This document shows, one piece after another, positions 9,583-19,031 of a stretch of DNA of 64,000 nt (position 1 is the stretch's first letter; every line of letters begins with the position of its first letter). The notes under the pieces are model-generated. The model did no database searches. It was not told where the DNA came from and saw only the letters and a program-made list of their open reading frames with translations. Origin of the DNA: Lachnospiraceae bacterium (GTDB lineage Bacteria; Bacillota; Clostridia; Lachnospirales; Lachnospiraceae); NCBI GenBank assembly GCA_017620255.1, contig JAFZQU010000025.1, forward strand, positions 1 through 64,000, written 5' to 3'. Made by a program: the position numbers and the translations under genes.

Positions 9583-10818
9583 ATGGTCAATATAGCGGTA
9601 CTCGGATACGGAACAGTCGGTTCGGGGGTTGTGGAAGTGATCCGCACCAATCCGGACAGTATCAATAAGAAGGCAGGACAGGAGATCAACGTCAAGTATG
9701 TCCTGGATCTGCGTGATTTTCCCGGAGATCCGGTCGAAAAGATCCTCGTGCATGATTTTGACGTGATCTTAAACGATCCGGATGTAAAGATCGTGGTCGA
9801 AGTCATGGGCGGCGTGGAGCCGGCGTATACGTTTGTGAAAAAGAGCCTGCTCGCCGGAAAGAGCGTATGTACTTCCAACAAGGAACTGGTCGCAAAGCAC
9901 GGACCGGAACTTCTCGAGATCGCCCGCACGAAGGAACTGAACTTCCTGTTTGAAGCAAGTGTCGGCGGCGGCATTCCGATCATCCGCCCGCTCAATTCCT
10001 CTCTGACGGCCGATGAGATCCTTGAGATCACGGGTATCCTGAACGGAACGACCAATTACATCCTGAGTAAAATGTCCGCAGACGGGCAGGAATTTGACGC
10101 GGCCCTGAAGAAGGCCCAGGAACTGGGGTATGCGGAACGCAATCCCGAAGCGGATGTGGAAGGCTACGACGCCTGCAGGAAGATCGCGATCCTTTCCTCG
10201 CTTGCTTTTGGCGACCATGTGGATTTCGAAGAGATCTACACGGAGGGTATCTCGAAGATCACGGCGGTGGATATCGCCTATGCAAAGAAGATGAATTATG
10301 CGGTAAAACTGCTCGCATCCAGCAAACGCGAAGAGGACCAGTACTATGCGATGGTGGCGCCTTTCCTGGTACCGCCGACACATCCCCTGTTTGCGGTCAA
10401 CGACGTGTTCAATGCGATCTTCGTCAAGGGGAACGTGCTTGGCGATGTGATGTTTTACGGCAGCGGTGCGGGAAAACTCCCGACAGCGAGCGCCGTGGTT
10501 TCCGATGTCGTCGATGCGACCAAGCACCTGCACCGCAATATCATGTCCTTCTGGAGCAGTAAAAAACTCGGTCTGACAAAAGTGGACAAGGCTACGAGAC
10601 GTTTCTTTGTAAGGATCGCCGATGCATCCGCAGGAGATCCGGCAAAAGAACCTGCAGGTCTTGCCAAGGTGAAAGCTGTCTTTGGCGAGGGCGAACTTGT
10701 GCGCGCGGACGGCGTGACCGGTGAATTCGGGTTTGTGACACAGGCCATGACGGAAGAAGCGTTCCACGAAAAATGCGGACAGATCGACGGATTCCTCGGA
10801 CGGATCCGGTTGCTGTAA
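9583..10818 (+). CDS. hom: Homoserine dehydrogenase
   Basis: Reduces aspartate semialdehyde to homoserine with NAD(P)H, at the branch to threonine and methionine. The 411 residues have the Rossmann motif GYGTVGSG at residues 8–15, the conserved NGTTNYIL near 155, and the substrate loop with E/D residues GYAERNPEADVEGYDACRK near 185. A C-terminal ACT-like regulatory domain (about 340–411) is the usual site of threonine feedback. AAGGAGACAGC precedes the ATG. It is the second gene of a four-gene operon with lysC. Confidence 0.95.
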   Translation: MVNIAVLGYGTVGSGVVEVIRTNPDSINKKAGQEINVKYVLDLRDFPGDPVEKILVHDFDVILNDPDVKIVVEVMGGVEPAYTFVKKSLLAGKSVCTSNKELVAKHGPELLEIARTKELNFLFEASVGGGIPIIRPLNSSLTADEILEITGILNGTTNYILSKMSADGQEFDAALKKAQELGYAERNPEADVEGYDACRKIAILSSLAFGDHVDFEEIYTEGISKITAVDIAYAKKMNYAVKLLASSKREEDQYYAMVAPFLVPPTHPLFAVNDVFNAIFVKGNVLGDVMFYGSGAGKLPTASAVVSDVVDATKHLHRNIMSFWSSKKLGLTKVDKATRRFFVRIADASAGDPAKEPAGLAKVKAVFGEGELVRADGVTGEFGFVTQAMTEEAFHEKCGQIDGFLGRIRLL

Positions 10819-10839
10819 TAAAGGGAAAGAGGAAATACC

Positions 10840-12042
10840 ATGAAATATGTCATTGTTCTTGGCGACGGCATGGCGGACGAACCGCTTGCGGAACTTGACG
10901 GGAAAACCTGTCTGGAATATGCCGATACCCCGGCCATGGATGCGCTGGCGCCCAGATCGGAAGTGGGACTTGTAAAGACGATCCCCGACGGGATGAAGCC
11001 CGGTTCCGACACGGCCAATCTGGCGGTGCTTGGCTACGATCCGAAGAAATACTATTCGGGCAGATCGCCGCTTGAGGCGCTCTCGATCGGCGTACCCATG
11101 AAAGATACGGATATCGCGATCCGCTGCAATATCGTGACGATCTCCGATGATGATGTGCCGTTTGAAAACAAGACGATCATCGATCACAGTTCGGATGAGA
11201 TCAGTACGGAAGACGCTGCGGTCCTGCTGAAAGCCGTTGCGGATGAACTGCAGAATGAGACCTATCAGTTCTATGTCGGGACCAGCTACAGGCACTGCCT
11301 GATCTGGGACAAGGGAGAAGTCGTGGAACTGACGCCGCCGCACGATGTGCTGACGCAGACGATCGGGCAGTATCTGCCAAAAGACCCTGCCCTTCGTGAG
11401 ATGATGGTCAAAAGCTATCAGATCCTAAAAGACCATCCGATCAACGTATCCCGCAGAAAGCAGGGACTGAATCCCGCCAACTGCTGCTGGTTCTGGGGCG
11501 CAGGTACCAAACCGATGCTCTCTTCCTTTGAAGAGAAAAATCATAAAAAGGGCGTGATGATCTCCGCCGTCGATCTGCTGAAAGGCATAGCGATCGGCGC
11601 AGGCATGGAAGTCGTGAAGGTGGAAGGCGCGACAGGCGGCTTGAATACCAATTACGAAGGTAAGGCCGATGCCGCGGTGAAAGCGCTTCTTGAGGACGGG
11701 CTTGATTTTGCCTATATCCACGTGGAAGCACCGGATGAGATGGGACATCAGGGAAGCGCAGAGCGTAAGATCAAATCCATCGAATATCTGGATGAGCGTG
11801 TGATCCGCCGCGTGAAGGAGCGGATGGAAGCGGCCGGAGCAGATTTCAGGATGCTCATCATGCCGGATCATCCGACACCGATCTGCTGCAGGACGCACAC
11901 GTCGGACCCGATCCCTTATATGCTCTATGATTCGACGGCGCCAAAGCAGGAGGATCATTTATATAACGAGGCAGCAGGCAAGGCAAGCGGGATCTTTATC
12001 CCCGAGGGATATACCCTGATCGACCGCCTGTTTGCGGAATGA
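10840..12042 (+). CDS. Archaeal-type phosphoglycerate mutase-like protein, probable homoserine kinase
   Basis: The 400 residues belong to the alkaline-phosphatase-like, cofactor-independent phosphoglycerate mutase family (ApgM type). The metal site GDGMAD is at residues 8–13, the catalytic Ser lies in PGSDTANLAVLGYDP near 50, and the C-terminal metal ligands are in MPDHPTP near 345. A sister group of this family found beside hom, lysC or thrC is classed as a proposed homoserine kinase. No GHMP-type thrB is present here, and the gene sits between hom and lysC (gaps of 21 and 49 nt). I therefore infer phosphorylation of homoserine rather than glycolytic mutase activity. The glycolytic role remains the alternative. 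Confidence 0.82.
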   Translation: MKYVIVLGDGMADEPLAELDGKTCLEYADTPAMDALAPRSEVGLVKTIPDGMKPGSDTANLAVLGYDPKKYYSGRSPLEALSIGVPMKDTDIAIRCNIVTISDDDVPFENKTIIDHSSDEISTEDAAVLLKAVADELQNETYQFYVGTSYRHCLIWDKGEVVELTPPHDVLTQTIGQYLPKDPALREMMVKSYQILKDHPINVSRRKQGLNPANCCWFWGAGTKPMLSSFEEKNHKKGVMISAVDLLKGIAIGAGMEVVKVEGATGGLNTNYEGKADAAVKALLEDGLDFAYIHVEAPDEMGHQGSAERKIKSIEYLDERVIRRVKERMEAAGADFRMLIMPDHPTPICCRTHTSDPIPYMLYDSTAPKQEDHLYNEAAGKASGIFIPEGYTLIDRLFAE

Positions 12043-12091
12043 AAACTGCATGCGATGCATGAGTGAATATTTATAATGAGGAGACAGTATT

Positions 12092-13300
12092 ATGCTGGTA
12101 GTGAAGAAATTCGGCGGCACATCCGTCGCCGACAAAGACCGGATCATGAATGTGGCCAGACGCTGCATCAGGGATTATCAGGCCGGTAATGATGTGATCG
12201 TGGTGCTCTCGGCCATGGGCAAGCAGACAGATGTCCTGATCGACATGGCAAAAGAGATCAACCCGAATCCGGGAAGAAGAGAACTGGATATGCTGCTGAC
12301 GACCGGGGAGCAGACGAGCGTGGCACTGATGGCCATGGCGATGGACGTTCTCGGCGTGCCTGCGGTATCGCTGAACGCTTATCAGGTGGCAATGCATACC
12401 ACGAGCGCATACGGCAACGCAAGGCTTAAGAGGATCGATACGGAACGGATCAGGCACGAACTGGATTCGCGCAAGATCGTTATCGTGACGGGTTTCCAGG
12501 GCGTGAACAAGTATGATGACTATACAACGCTTGGCAGAGGCGGTTCCGATACCACGGCGGTGGCTCTGGCTGCGGCACTGCATGCGGACAAGTGTGAGAT
12601 CTATACGGATGTGGACGGCGTTTATACGGCCGATCCGAGGATCGTGAAAAAAGCGCGCAAGATGAAAGAGATCACGTATGATGAAATGCTGGATCTGGCA
12701 ACGCTCGGTGCCGGTGTCCTGCATAACAGGTCCGTCGAACTTGCGAAGAAATACGGTGTCCAGCTGGTGGTACGTTCCAGTCTGAACGAAGAAGAAGGAA
12801 CAGTCGTTAAGGAGGATGTAAAAGTGGAGAGAATGCTGGTAAGCGGCGTAGCAGCCGATAAGAATGTAACAAGAATTTCAGTGGTGGGTCTGCAGGATAA
12901 GCCCGGTATGGCGTTCCGCATGTTTGACGCACTGGCCAAAGCCAATATCAACGTGGACATGATCCTGCAGTCGATCGGCCGTGACAATACAAAGGATATT
13001 TCCTTTACGATCCCGCGTGATATGACGGATGATGCCTTAAAGGCACTGGAAGACAAAAAAGATGCGCTTGGCGCACAGGATATCAAGTGCAAGACGACCG
13101 TTGCCAAGGTTTCGATCGTCGGTGCCGGCATGATGAGCAATCCGGGTGTTGCTGCCAAGATGTTCGAATGTCTCTACAATTCCAACATCAACATCAACAT
13201 GATCTCCACATCCGAGATCCGCGTTACGGTCCTGATCGATGAGGCGGACGTGGAGAAAGCCATGAATGCCGTACATGAGAGCTTCGGCTTAGAAGACTGA
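12092..13300 (+). CDS. lysC: Aspartate kinase
   Basis: Phosphorylates aspartate, the first step to lysine, threonine, methionine and diaminopimelate. The 402 residues begin with the kinase signature VVKKFGGTSVAD (residues 3–14). The nucleotide and substrate segment is TTLGRGGSDTTAVALA near 150. Two ACT domains follow (about 265–335 and 345–402) for feedback control. No dehydrogenase is fused. GAGGAGACAG precedes the ATG. The 49-nt gap before it holds a small inverted repeat (TGCAT-GCG-ATGCA, 12047–12059) of unknown role. It is the last gene of the operon. Confidence 0.95.
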   Translation: MLVVKKFGGTSVADKDRIMNVARRCIRDYQAGNDVIVVLSAMGKQTDVLIDMAKEINPNPGRRELDMLLTTGEQTSVALMAMAMDVLGVPAVSLNAYQVAMHTTSAYGNARLKRIDTERIRHELDSRKIVIVTGFQGVNKYDDYTTLGRGGSDTTAVALAAALHADKCEIYTDVDGVYTADPRIVKKARKMKEITYDEMLDLATLGAGVLHNRSVELAKKYGVQLVVRSSLNEEEGTVVKEDVKVERMLVSGVAADKNVTRISVVGLQDKPGMAFRMFDALAKANINVDMILQSIGRDNTKDISFTIPRDMTDDALKALEDKKDALGAQDIKCKTTVAKVSIVGAGMMSNPGVAAKMFECLYNSNININMISTSEIRVTVLIDEADVEKAMNAVHESFGLED

Positions 13301-13304
13301 TCAT

Positions 13305-13331
13305 CGGCCGGTAAGATCACCCGGCCGCTTT
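13305..13331. terminator. GC-rich hairpin between convergent lysC and DUF4153 gene
   Basis: CGGCCGG (13305–13311) pairs with CCGGCCG (13321–13327) around a 9-nt loop, followed by CTTTATT, which contains the stop codon of the opposing gene. The T tract is short, so it is probably a weak terminator shared by both strands. Confidence 0.55.
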
Positions 13332-15165
13332 ATTCGGTGGTCAGGTAATATCCCTGCAGGAAGAGTTCCTGCACGTCGCCGTACGTATCCAGACAGAGGT
13401 TGGCATCTGTTACACAGAATGCATTGCCGTCATCCAGCAGGATCACCTGATCTTGCTGCATGGCGGCATTATATTCGCGGTCAGACAGGGTGCCCTTGTT
13501 GTTTTGCAGGGCAAGATCCTTGTAAATATCCACATATCCGTTCAGGTTGGTCTCCAAAACAGGCGTGCGGGAATCTTCCAGATCTTCCGCATTCACATAG
13601 CCTGCGATCTTCCCGTCCATATTCAGATACAGACCTGCGTGCGCCGTATCGGCAGGTTTTCCGTTCTTTCCAAGAGAAACCAGATAAGCATACTGCATAT
13701 GGTCATAACCGGTTATATCCAGATCAAAGCGGTTGGTCTCCGGCATCCAGGGATACCATTTCTTCGGCTCTTCCCCGTCAGGACCGGAGGCTTCGTTTTT
13801 GGTCAGTTTCTGCATGGTTTTGCGGTCGGCTTCGCTCAGCTTTGCCTTCAGGAAATCCTCATTGTTGCTTGCAAGGTAACTGTATCCTGCTGCTGCGCGG
13901 GAAGCGGCTTTCACCGGATCGCCCGTAAGATGATCCGCCTGTGCGAGATAGGAACGGATCTCCGCAAGCTGCATGTACTTGGACAGATCGAGCGCATTGA
14001 CTGCAGGCAGCCAGGTGGATATGAGGGCGCAGCCTGCCAGTACCGCAAGGATCACGCTCATCTTCTGTTCCTTCGTCCGCTCGAAGATCGCATACAATAC
14101 GATGTAGACGATCTCAAAGGCGATAAAGAGCAGACCGAAATACCGCGTCGGGGTCAGACCGTACTGCCGGATCCTCACGCCCACCGTATAGATCTGCAGC
14201 AGGATGAACGGTGCAAAGATATAGGGCAGGAGCCGTGCCGACAGGGAAAAGAACCGCGGCGACGCAGGAAAGGACCTGCACATATAGGCAACCGGCATGG
14301 ATGCCACAAAGAGAGCCGTTAAGATCGCAAATACCGAATTCGAAGGGAATTCCTGCAGGATCAGGATCTTGATCATATAGATGTAAATGATCAGGTAGGC
14401 GGCAAGACTGATGGAATGGAGCACAAAGCGCAGCAGGACCGCGATGAACGTATTCACTTCCTGCATGGGTTCCGTAAAGCAGGCGATCGTGCGCATCAGG
14501 AGATAGCCGCCAAAGAGCAGCATGAATGCCGCGGAGAAGATCACTATGAAATCACCCCACAAAAGGACCGTGAAGATCCCTGTCAGGGCCGCGATACCGA
14601 TCTCCAAAACAGCGAAAGTGATATTTGCAAAGAACAGTTTGGAAAAAAGGTTTGCAAGATATCCCGAGAAGGTCGTATTCTCCGGTTTCCTGTAGGAAAA
14701 GAAGATCCCAAGGCACAGCATGATGGTGCAGTAACCAAGTGCCAGGCTCATGATCCGCGTGCCGCCGAGCAGTTCCATGTAACTCCTGCAGATCCCGGCA
14801 AGCAGGATGTGATTCGAGGAAGTAGCCGCAAAATCAGCAAGGGAGCCGAGCGCGACGGAAAACAGCGCGACGATACAGTATACCGGGATTGATACGTAGA
14901 GGGGCATCTTTTTCTTCAGCGGCGAACTCTCGATGCAGAACGCCGTCAGACCGAAGATCAGCAGTACGCACAGGCCCCGTTGGAGAACCGCCTCATACGG
15001 AGCCGTTTTCTCCCAGCCCATGTTGAAGGCGTCGTTCAGATAGAACGAATAAACAAAAGCTGTCAGCGTGCCGGCACAGATTGTGAAAAAGGTGACGGGA
15101 TGTGTGGAAAACAGCCCTCCGACATAGGAAAAAGTATTTATGAGAAGTTTTTTGAATTTACCCAT
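13330..15165 (-). CDS. DUF4153-family polytopic membrane protein
   Basis: The 611 residues fall into about 11–12 hydrophobic membrane segments (residues 20–400) and a soluble C-terminal domain of about 200 residues, presumably outside the cell. The family (DUF4153) has no settled biochemical role. Start ATG 15165 is supported by ACGGAGGT 7 nt upstream, so an upstream in-frame ATG at 15189 is unlikely. A minus-strand promoter lies at 15205–15233. The gene is single and diverges from the coiled-coil surface protein at 15343. Confidence 0.75.
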   Translation of the reverse strand: MGKFKKLLINTFSYVGGLFSTHPVTFFTICAGTLTAFVYSFYLNDAFNMGWEKTAPYEAVLQRGLCVLLIFGLTAFCIESSPLKKKMPLYVSIPVYCIVALFSVALGSLADFAATSSNHILLAGICRSYMELLGGTRIMSLALGYCTIMLCLGIFFSYRKPENTTFSGYLANLFSKLFFANITFAVLEIGIAALTGIFTVLLWGDFIVIFSAAFMLLFGGYLLMRTIACFTEPMQEVNTFIAVLLRFVLHSISLAAYLIIYIYMIKILILQEFPSNSVFAILTALFVASMPVAYMCRSFPASPRFFSLSARLLPYIFAPFILLQIYTVGVRIRQYGLTPTRYFGLLFIAFEIVYIVLYAIFERTKEQKMSVILAVLAGCALISTWLPAVNALDLSKYMQLAEIRSYLAQADHLTGDPVKAASRAAAGYSYLASNNEDFLKAKLSEADRKTMQKLTKNEASGPDGEEPKKWYPWMPETNRFDLDITGYDHMQYAYLVSLGKNGKPADTAHAGLYLNMDGKIAGYVNAEDLEDSRTPVLETNLNGYVDIYKDLALQNNKGTLSDREYNAAMQQDQVILLDDGNAFCVTDANLCLDTYGDVQELFLQGYYLTTE

Positions 15166-15204
15166 TGCAGTAACCTCCGTAAGGATCATTTTTCAATCCG
15201 TTAC

Positions 15205-15233
15205 ATACTAGCACAGGGGAGTAAAAATCGCAA
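15205..15233 (-). promoter_or_regulatory. Promoter of the DUF4153 gene (minus strand)
   Basis: On the minus strand: TTGCGA (15233–15228), a 17-bp spacer and TAGTAT (15210–15205), about 40 bp before the start codon. Confidence 0.55.
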
Positions 15234-15254
15234 GAAAAGCAACGCAATGTGTAT

Positions 15255-15282
15255 TTGAAATCCTGTGATTTTGTCGTATAAT
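15255..15282 (+). promoter_or_regulatory. Promoter of the coiled-coil surface protein operon
   Basis: TTGAAA (15255–15260), a 16-bp spacer and TATAAT (15277–15282), about 60 bp before the start at 15343 and divergent from the DUF4153 promoter. Confidence 0.7.
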
Positions 15283-15342
15283 ATATTTGAGAAACTATAC
15301 GAAAATGCCGATATATAATGTAGCGAAAAGGAGGTACCGGTC

Positions 15343-17760
15343 ATGTATAAAAGAATCATCGCACTGGTCATGGTAACTTCGTTATCCATAGCTGCAACCA
15401 GAACCGCCTATGCGGCGGAAGAAATAGAAGCGGTCGAGATCCGCGAAGAATCACAGGGAGGATCTGCGGCACCGTCCGGTTCCGCATCATCCGATCCTGC
15501 TCCGTCAAATCCCGAGCCGGCCCCGGTACAGATTGCCGAGAGTGCCCCGGTCCCTGCCCCTGCAGCAGCAGCGGAGAGCGTTGCGAATGCGCAGGTGATC
15601 ATCACGGAGCTGGATGTGAGCAGGGATGTTCTGCCGTATCTGGACGAAGCGACAGTATATATCGGCGGCGGAACGCTGCCTGTCACGCCGGAAGCACCTG
15701 CAGCAGAACCCGCCAACCCGGCACCCGTTGTGACAGAGCCTGCAAGTCCTGCACCCGCTGCACCTGTGGCGGAAGATACAGACAGTCCGGATGACGGACA
15801 GGAAGCAGACGCAGGGCAGGAAGCGGAAACAGAGAAGGAGATCGCAGGTGCCGTTTCGGATCTTGAAAAGGCGCAGGAGATCCTCGATGAGGTGGAAGAG
15901 CCCGATACGACGGAACTGGAAAAAGCCCTGGACGAAACAGACAAAGAACTGAATAAGTTTAAGGATAAGGAAACAGAGACAAAAGAGGCTGCGAAGACTG
16001 CGAAAGAGAGCGCGGAAGCCGCAAACAGTGCCGGAACGAAGAAAGAAGCGGTTGAGGAAAAGGAACGGGCCGGCAATGCTCTTGCGGTTGCGGAAACACA
16101 CCTGATGGAGGCGACCGATGCTTATGACGAGGCCAGAAAGAACGCCAATGCGGCGGAGGAAGCGTATGAGCAGGCCCTGATCGAGCATGAGAAGGCGCAG
16201 CAGAAGATAGAGGAAGCAAAGAAAGCGCTTGAAAGTGCAAAGACGAATTCGACGGCAGCGCTCGAGGCTTTGAAGAAGGCGCAGGAAAACGCCGCCAAAG
16301 CGGAAGAAAGAGTCAGAAAGCTAAGAGACAACAAGGAAGATCTGGAAAATATCAAGGATCAGTATTATGCATCCATGGTCTATTACTACAGAAACCTGCT
16401 CGGACGCGCGGCCGAATACCAGGAAGACGGCACGCTTGATCTGGAGGCAAACGCCGTAAAGGTACAGGAAACGGGAAAGGCCGAAAAGGAAGCCTTAAAT
16501 CCCGACAAAAACAACATGCAGCTGAACCGTTACCTGGCAAAGCTCCTGATCGACTACATGATCTCCAACGACGAGAACGTGGATCCGGAAACGGCCAATC
16601 TGCAGATCGGTGTGAAGGAAGCCGGCCTGGAAGCCCAGCGGGCTTCCGAAGGAACCGTGTTTACGAATGCGGAAGGCGTTGACCAGACGGTTGTGACCGG
16701 CAGGAAGAAAGATATCGACGGCAATTATGTTTATGCCGGTGAGCAGACGGATATCTACATGGAAAGGTCCAAACAGCAGGATAACGGCAGGACCAATAAG
16801 ATCAAGGTGACCTATACCGACAAAGACGGCGTAGAGCATGTTGAATATTACAACTATATCTACAAGACCAAGAAATACGAAGACGGTCTGGACATCGAAA
16901 ACGGTCCGATCTATCTTGCGCTGGTCCGTTATAACGAAGAGTCGGGGAAATGGGAAGCGAGCGAGGTCGATGATGAAAACAACTTCGACGATTACTCGGA
17001 ACTGACCAAAGCCCTGCAGGCGATCGAAGACCTTGAGAAATATGAACAGGCCAGGATGGCCGTTGATGACGCGGTCGAGAAAGTCGCACAGCTGGAAGAG
17101 ATGATCGCAAACCTCAGTTTAGAGAGCCCGTCAAACCTGAACGTTTTGGAAGAAGCGCTTGCGGAAGCCAGGGAAGAACTGGATGAAGCCTATGAGAAGA
17201 AGCGCGAACTGGAGGATGTCGTCGAAGAGGCACGCAAGGCAGTCGCTGGGATCGACCTGTCGCGTTTCAAAATCCATCGCGTGGATCCGGAAGAGGATCT
17301 GACGCCCTCCGGCGGAACCTACACGGCAGCTGCAACGGAAGGCCTCACGGCGGCGGATCTGACACCCGTCACAGGGGATGCGATCACAACGTCCATCCCT
17401 TCGATGCCGGTAGCTTTCCTGCCGCTTGACCCGGTCGTCACACCGGCAGCAGGCCTGCTTGCGGAATCCCCGTTTATGGATATCACGCTTGCAAGTACGG
17501 AACGCGCGCTGCAGGCGGAGGCAGAGAACAATCTGCTGGCATTACGGTTTGCACAGCTGCCGGAGGCGGTAACGCCCGATGAGGATTCCGTCAATCTGGG
17601 TGAAAAAGAACTGCCCGGTGCAAAAGCGGTCGTCGGTGATGAAGAAAAGAACAGAGGCTGGTGGATGTGGATCCTGATTGCGCTTGCATCCCTCACCGGC
17701 TGGAATATCCTGAAGAAATATCAGAAACAGCAGGAACCGGAGGAACAGAAAAATGCGTAA
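15343..17760 (+). CDS. Cell-surface coiled-coil protein with C-terminal membrane anchor
   Basis: Not a family I can name. The 805 residues show a signal peptide (1–25, cleavage after TAYA), a Pro/Ala-rich stretch (about 45–145), and a long Glu/Lys/Ala coiled coil (about 165–345). A mixed domain follows (about 345–560, with a YYNYIYKTKKY patch), then a second coiled coil (about 565–640) and an Ala/Thr linker. The C-terminal tail has E-L-P-G-A at 756–760, a Trp-rich membrane helix (WWMWILIALASLTGW, about 773–787) and a basic end. The order motif, helix, basic residues resembles a sortase signal, but there is no LPXTG. Architecture and tail match the gene at 59901, so they look like paralogues. 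It overlaps the next lipoprotein gene by 8 bp. Inferred: wall-spanning structural or adhesive protein. Confidence 0.75.
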   Translation: MYKRIIALVMVTSLSIAATRTAYAAEEIEAVEIREESQGGSAAPSGSASSDPAPSNPEPAPVQIAESAPVPAPAAAAESVANAQVIITELDVSRDVLPYLDEATVYIGGGTLPVTPEAPAAEPANPAPVVTEPASPAPAAPVAEDTDSPDDGQEADAGQEAETEKEIAGAVSDLEKAQEILDEVEEPDTTELEKALDETDKELNKFKDKETETKEAAKTAKESAEAANSAGTKKEAVEEKERAGNALAVAETHLMEATDAYDEARKNANAAEEAYEQALIEHEKAQQKIEEAKKALESAKTNSTAALEALKKAQENAAKAEERVRKLRDNKEDLENIKDQYYASMVYYYRNLLGRAAEYQEDGTLDLEANAVKVQETGKAEKEALNPDKNNMQLNRYLAKLLIDYMISNDENVDPETANLQIGVKEAGLEAQRASEGTVFTNAEGVDQTVVTGRKKDIDGNYVYAGEQTDIYMERSKQQDNGRTNKIKVTYTDKDGVEHVEYYNYIYKTKKYEDGLDIENGPIYLALVRYNEESGKWEASEVDDENNFDDYSELTKALQAIEDLEKYEQARMAVDDAVEKVAQLEEMIANLSLESPSNLNVLEEALAEAREELDEAYEKKRELEDVVEEARKAVAGIDLSRFKIHRVDPEEDLTPSGGTYTAAATEGLTAADLTPVTGDAITTSIPSMPVAFLPLDPVVTPAAGLLAESPFMDITLASTERALQAEAENNLLALRFAQLPEAVTPDEDSVNLGEKELPGAKAVVGDEEKNRGWWMWILIALASLTGWNILKKYQKQQEPEEQKNA

Positions 17761-18292
17761 GATGACGCTCCGGCTGTGTACACTTACCCTGCTTGTCCTG
17801 TCGGCATCGCTTTTGACAGGGTGTCTGGTATCCAGAAAGGATTATGACGCAGTCGTTACGGAGCGTGACAGTCTGCAGCAGGAAGTGGAAAAACTGAACG
17901 CCGATGTGGCAACGCTGCAGGAATATGCTGCGGAACTGCAGAAAGAGATCGAAGAGAAGGATGAACGGCTGCAGGTCCTGGAGCAGGAGCTGAAGGATAA
18001 AAACGATCTGATCACGGAAATGAGCGGGCAGATCACTTCCATGACGGAAGAGATGGCCGCGCTTATGGATGCGGGTACCATCGATAAGGAAAAAGTTGCG
18101 GAAACGATCGAAGACGCCACGGACGCCGTAAATGAGATGGCGCAGAAAGCGGCAGATTCGGCACAGAAGATGGCGGAAGATCTTCCGGAGGCCGCAACGG
18201 AAGCAGAAAAAGCACTGAGCGAAGCGCTGGGTCAGGCTGCGGATACCGCGAACAGCCTGTGGGACAGTGCAAAGAAGAAACTGGGGAGATAA
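17753..18292 (+). CDS. Coiled-coil lipoprotein
   Basis: The 179 residues begin with a lipoprotein signal peptide ending in L-L-T-G-C, so Cys24 would be lipidated and the protein tethered to the outer face of the membrane. The rest is helical: a heptad-rich coiled coil (about 30–105) followed by Ala/Glu/Lys amphipathic repeats. GGAGG (17739–17743) lies inside the preceding gene and the start overlaps that gene's stop by 8 bp, which indicates translational coupling and a shared job at the cell surface. No enzymatic motif is seen. Confidence 0.8.
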   Translation: MRKMTLRLCTLTLLVLSASLLTGCLVSRKDYDAVVTERDSLQQEVEKLNADVATLQEYAAELQKEIEEKDERLQVLEQELKDKNDLITEMSGQITSMTEEMAALMDAGTIDKEKVAETIEDATDAVNEMAQKAADSAQKMAEDLPEAATEAEKALSEALGQAADTANSLWDSAKKKLGR

Positions 18293-18328
18293 CCCGAAAC
18301 AGGTTTCGGGAGAATAAGGGGGATAAGG

Positions 18329-18967
18329 ATGAAGAAAATGATAAAACTGGCGGGGCCGGTCATTTTGGTCGTACTGATGATCGTCGCCGCCTTTTATGTT
18401 TCAAACCGTCTCGAGCGGAACACTTCGGTTTCGAAGCAGGAGAACACCTTTACCCAGACGGAAAAGGTGATCACGGGCGATATCATCAAGGCAGGACTTG
18501 CGGATATCGGAGAGCTCGCAACGGAGGAATACTATTACACGGGCGTAGAATCCTTTGACAGTAGCAAGAGTTACAAAGGCTTCAATATCCCGCTGACGAC
18601 CACCCGCTTCATTTACAGTTACGACGGGGTGATCAAGGCCGGGATCGATTTTACCGCGATCGAAGTGGAGAAGGACGACCTGAAGAAACTGATCGTCGTA
18701 AAACTGCCAAAATCAAAGATCCTGTCTTCTGAGATCGATGAAAACAGTTTCAAACTCTACGATGAGAAGCAGAGCATCTTCAACCCGCTGAGCGTGAGCG
18801 ACGTGAACGATACGATCAAGGACCTGAAAGCCAAAGCGGAAGCGGACGCAGAAAAGAAGGGTGTGCTGGAGCGTGCCGACAAGAACGCGGTGAAAATGAT
18901 CAAACAGCTTCTGGTCAGCACCTATGATCTTTCAGACTATACGATCAAAGTGGAGACGGAGAACTGA
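18329..18967 (+). CDS. DUF4230-family membrane-anchored protein
   Basis: The 212 residues have one N-terminal membrane segment (about 7–25) and an extracytoplasmic domain. The features TQTEKVITGDIIKAGLADIGELATEEYYYTG-type start, an internal Phe/Ile strand pair and a long C-terminal helix fit the DUF4230 family, whose function is unknown. It is probably the third gene of the operon starting at 15343, following the lipoprotein by 36 nt. Confidence in the family is good; no role can be read from the sequence. Confidence 0.75.
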   Translation: MKKMIKLAGPVILVVLMIVAAFYVSNRLERNTSVSKQENTFTQTEKVITGDIIKAGLADIGELATEEYYYTGVESFDSSKSYKGFNIPLTTTRFIYSYDGVIKAGIDFTAIEVEKDDLKKLIVVKLPKSKILSSEIDENSFKLYDEKQSIFNPLSVSDVNDTIKDLKAKAEADAEKKGVLERADKNAVKMIKQLLVSTYDLSDYTIKVETEN

Positions 18968-19031
18968 CCGGCAGTCGAGAAATGTTGTCGGGCACGTTAT
19001 TAGATTTCAACTATCATGGGAGGGTGCATAA

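Noticed and set aside
9769-11343. 524-codon minus-strand reading frame
   Set aside because: Shadow across hom and the phosphoglycerate-mutase-like gene, both clearly recognised.
13453-14322. 289-codon plus-strand frame inside the DUF4153 gene
   Set aside because: Opposite strand of a membrane protein with good promoter, ribosome site and hydrophobic pattern.
17640-17760. Canonical LPXTG sortase signal
   Set aside because: The tail has E-L-P-G-A, helix and basic end but no LPXTG; reported as an open observation instead.
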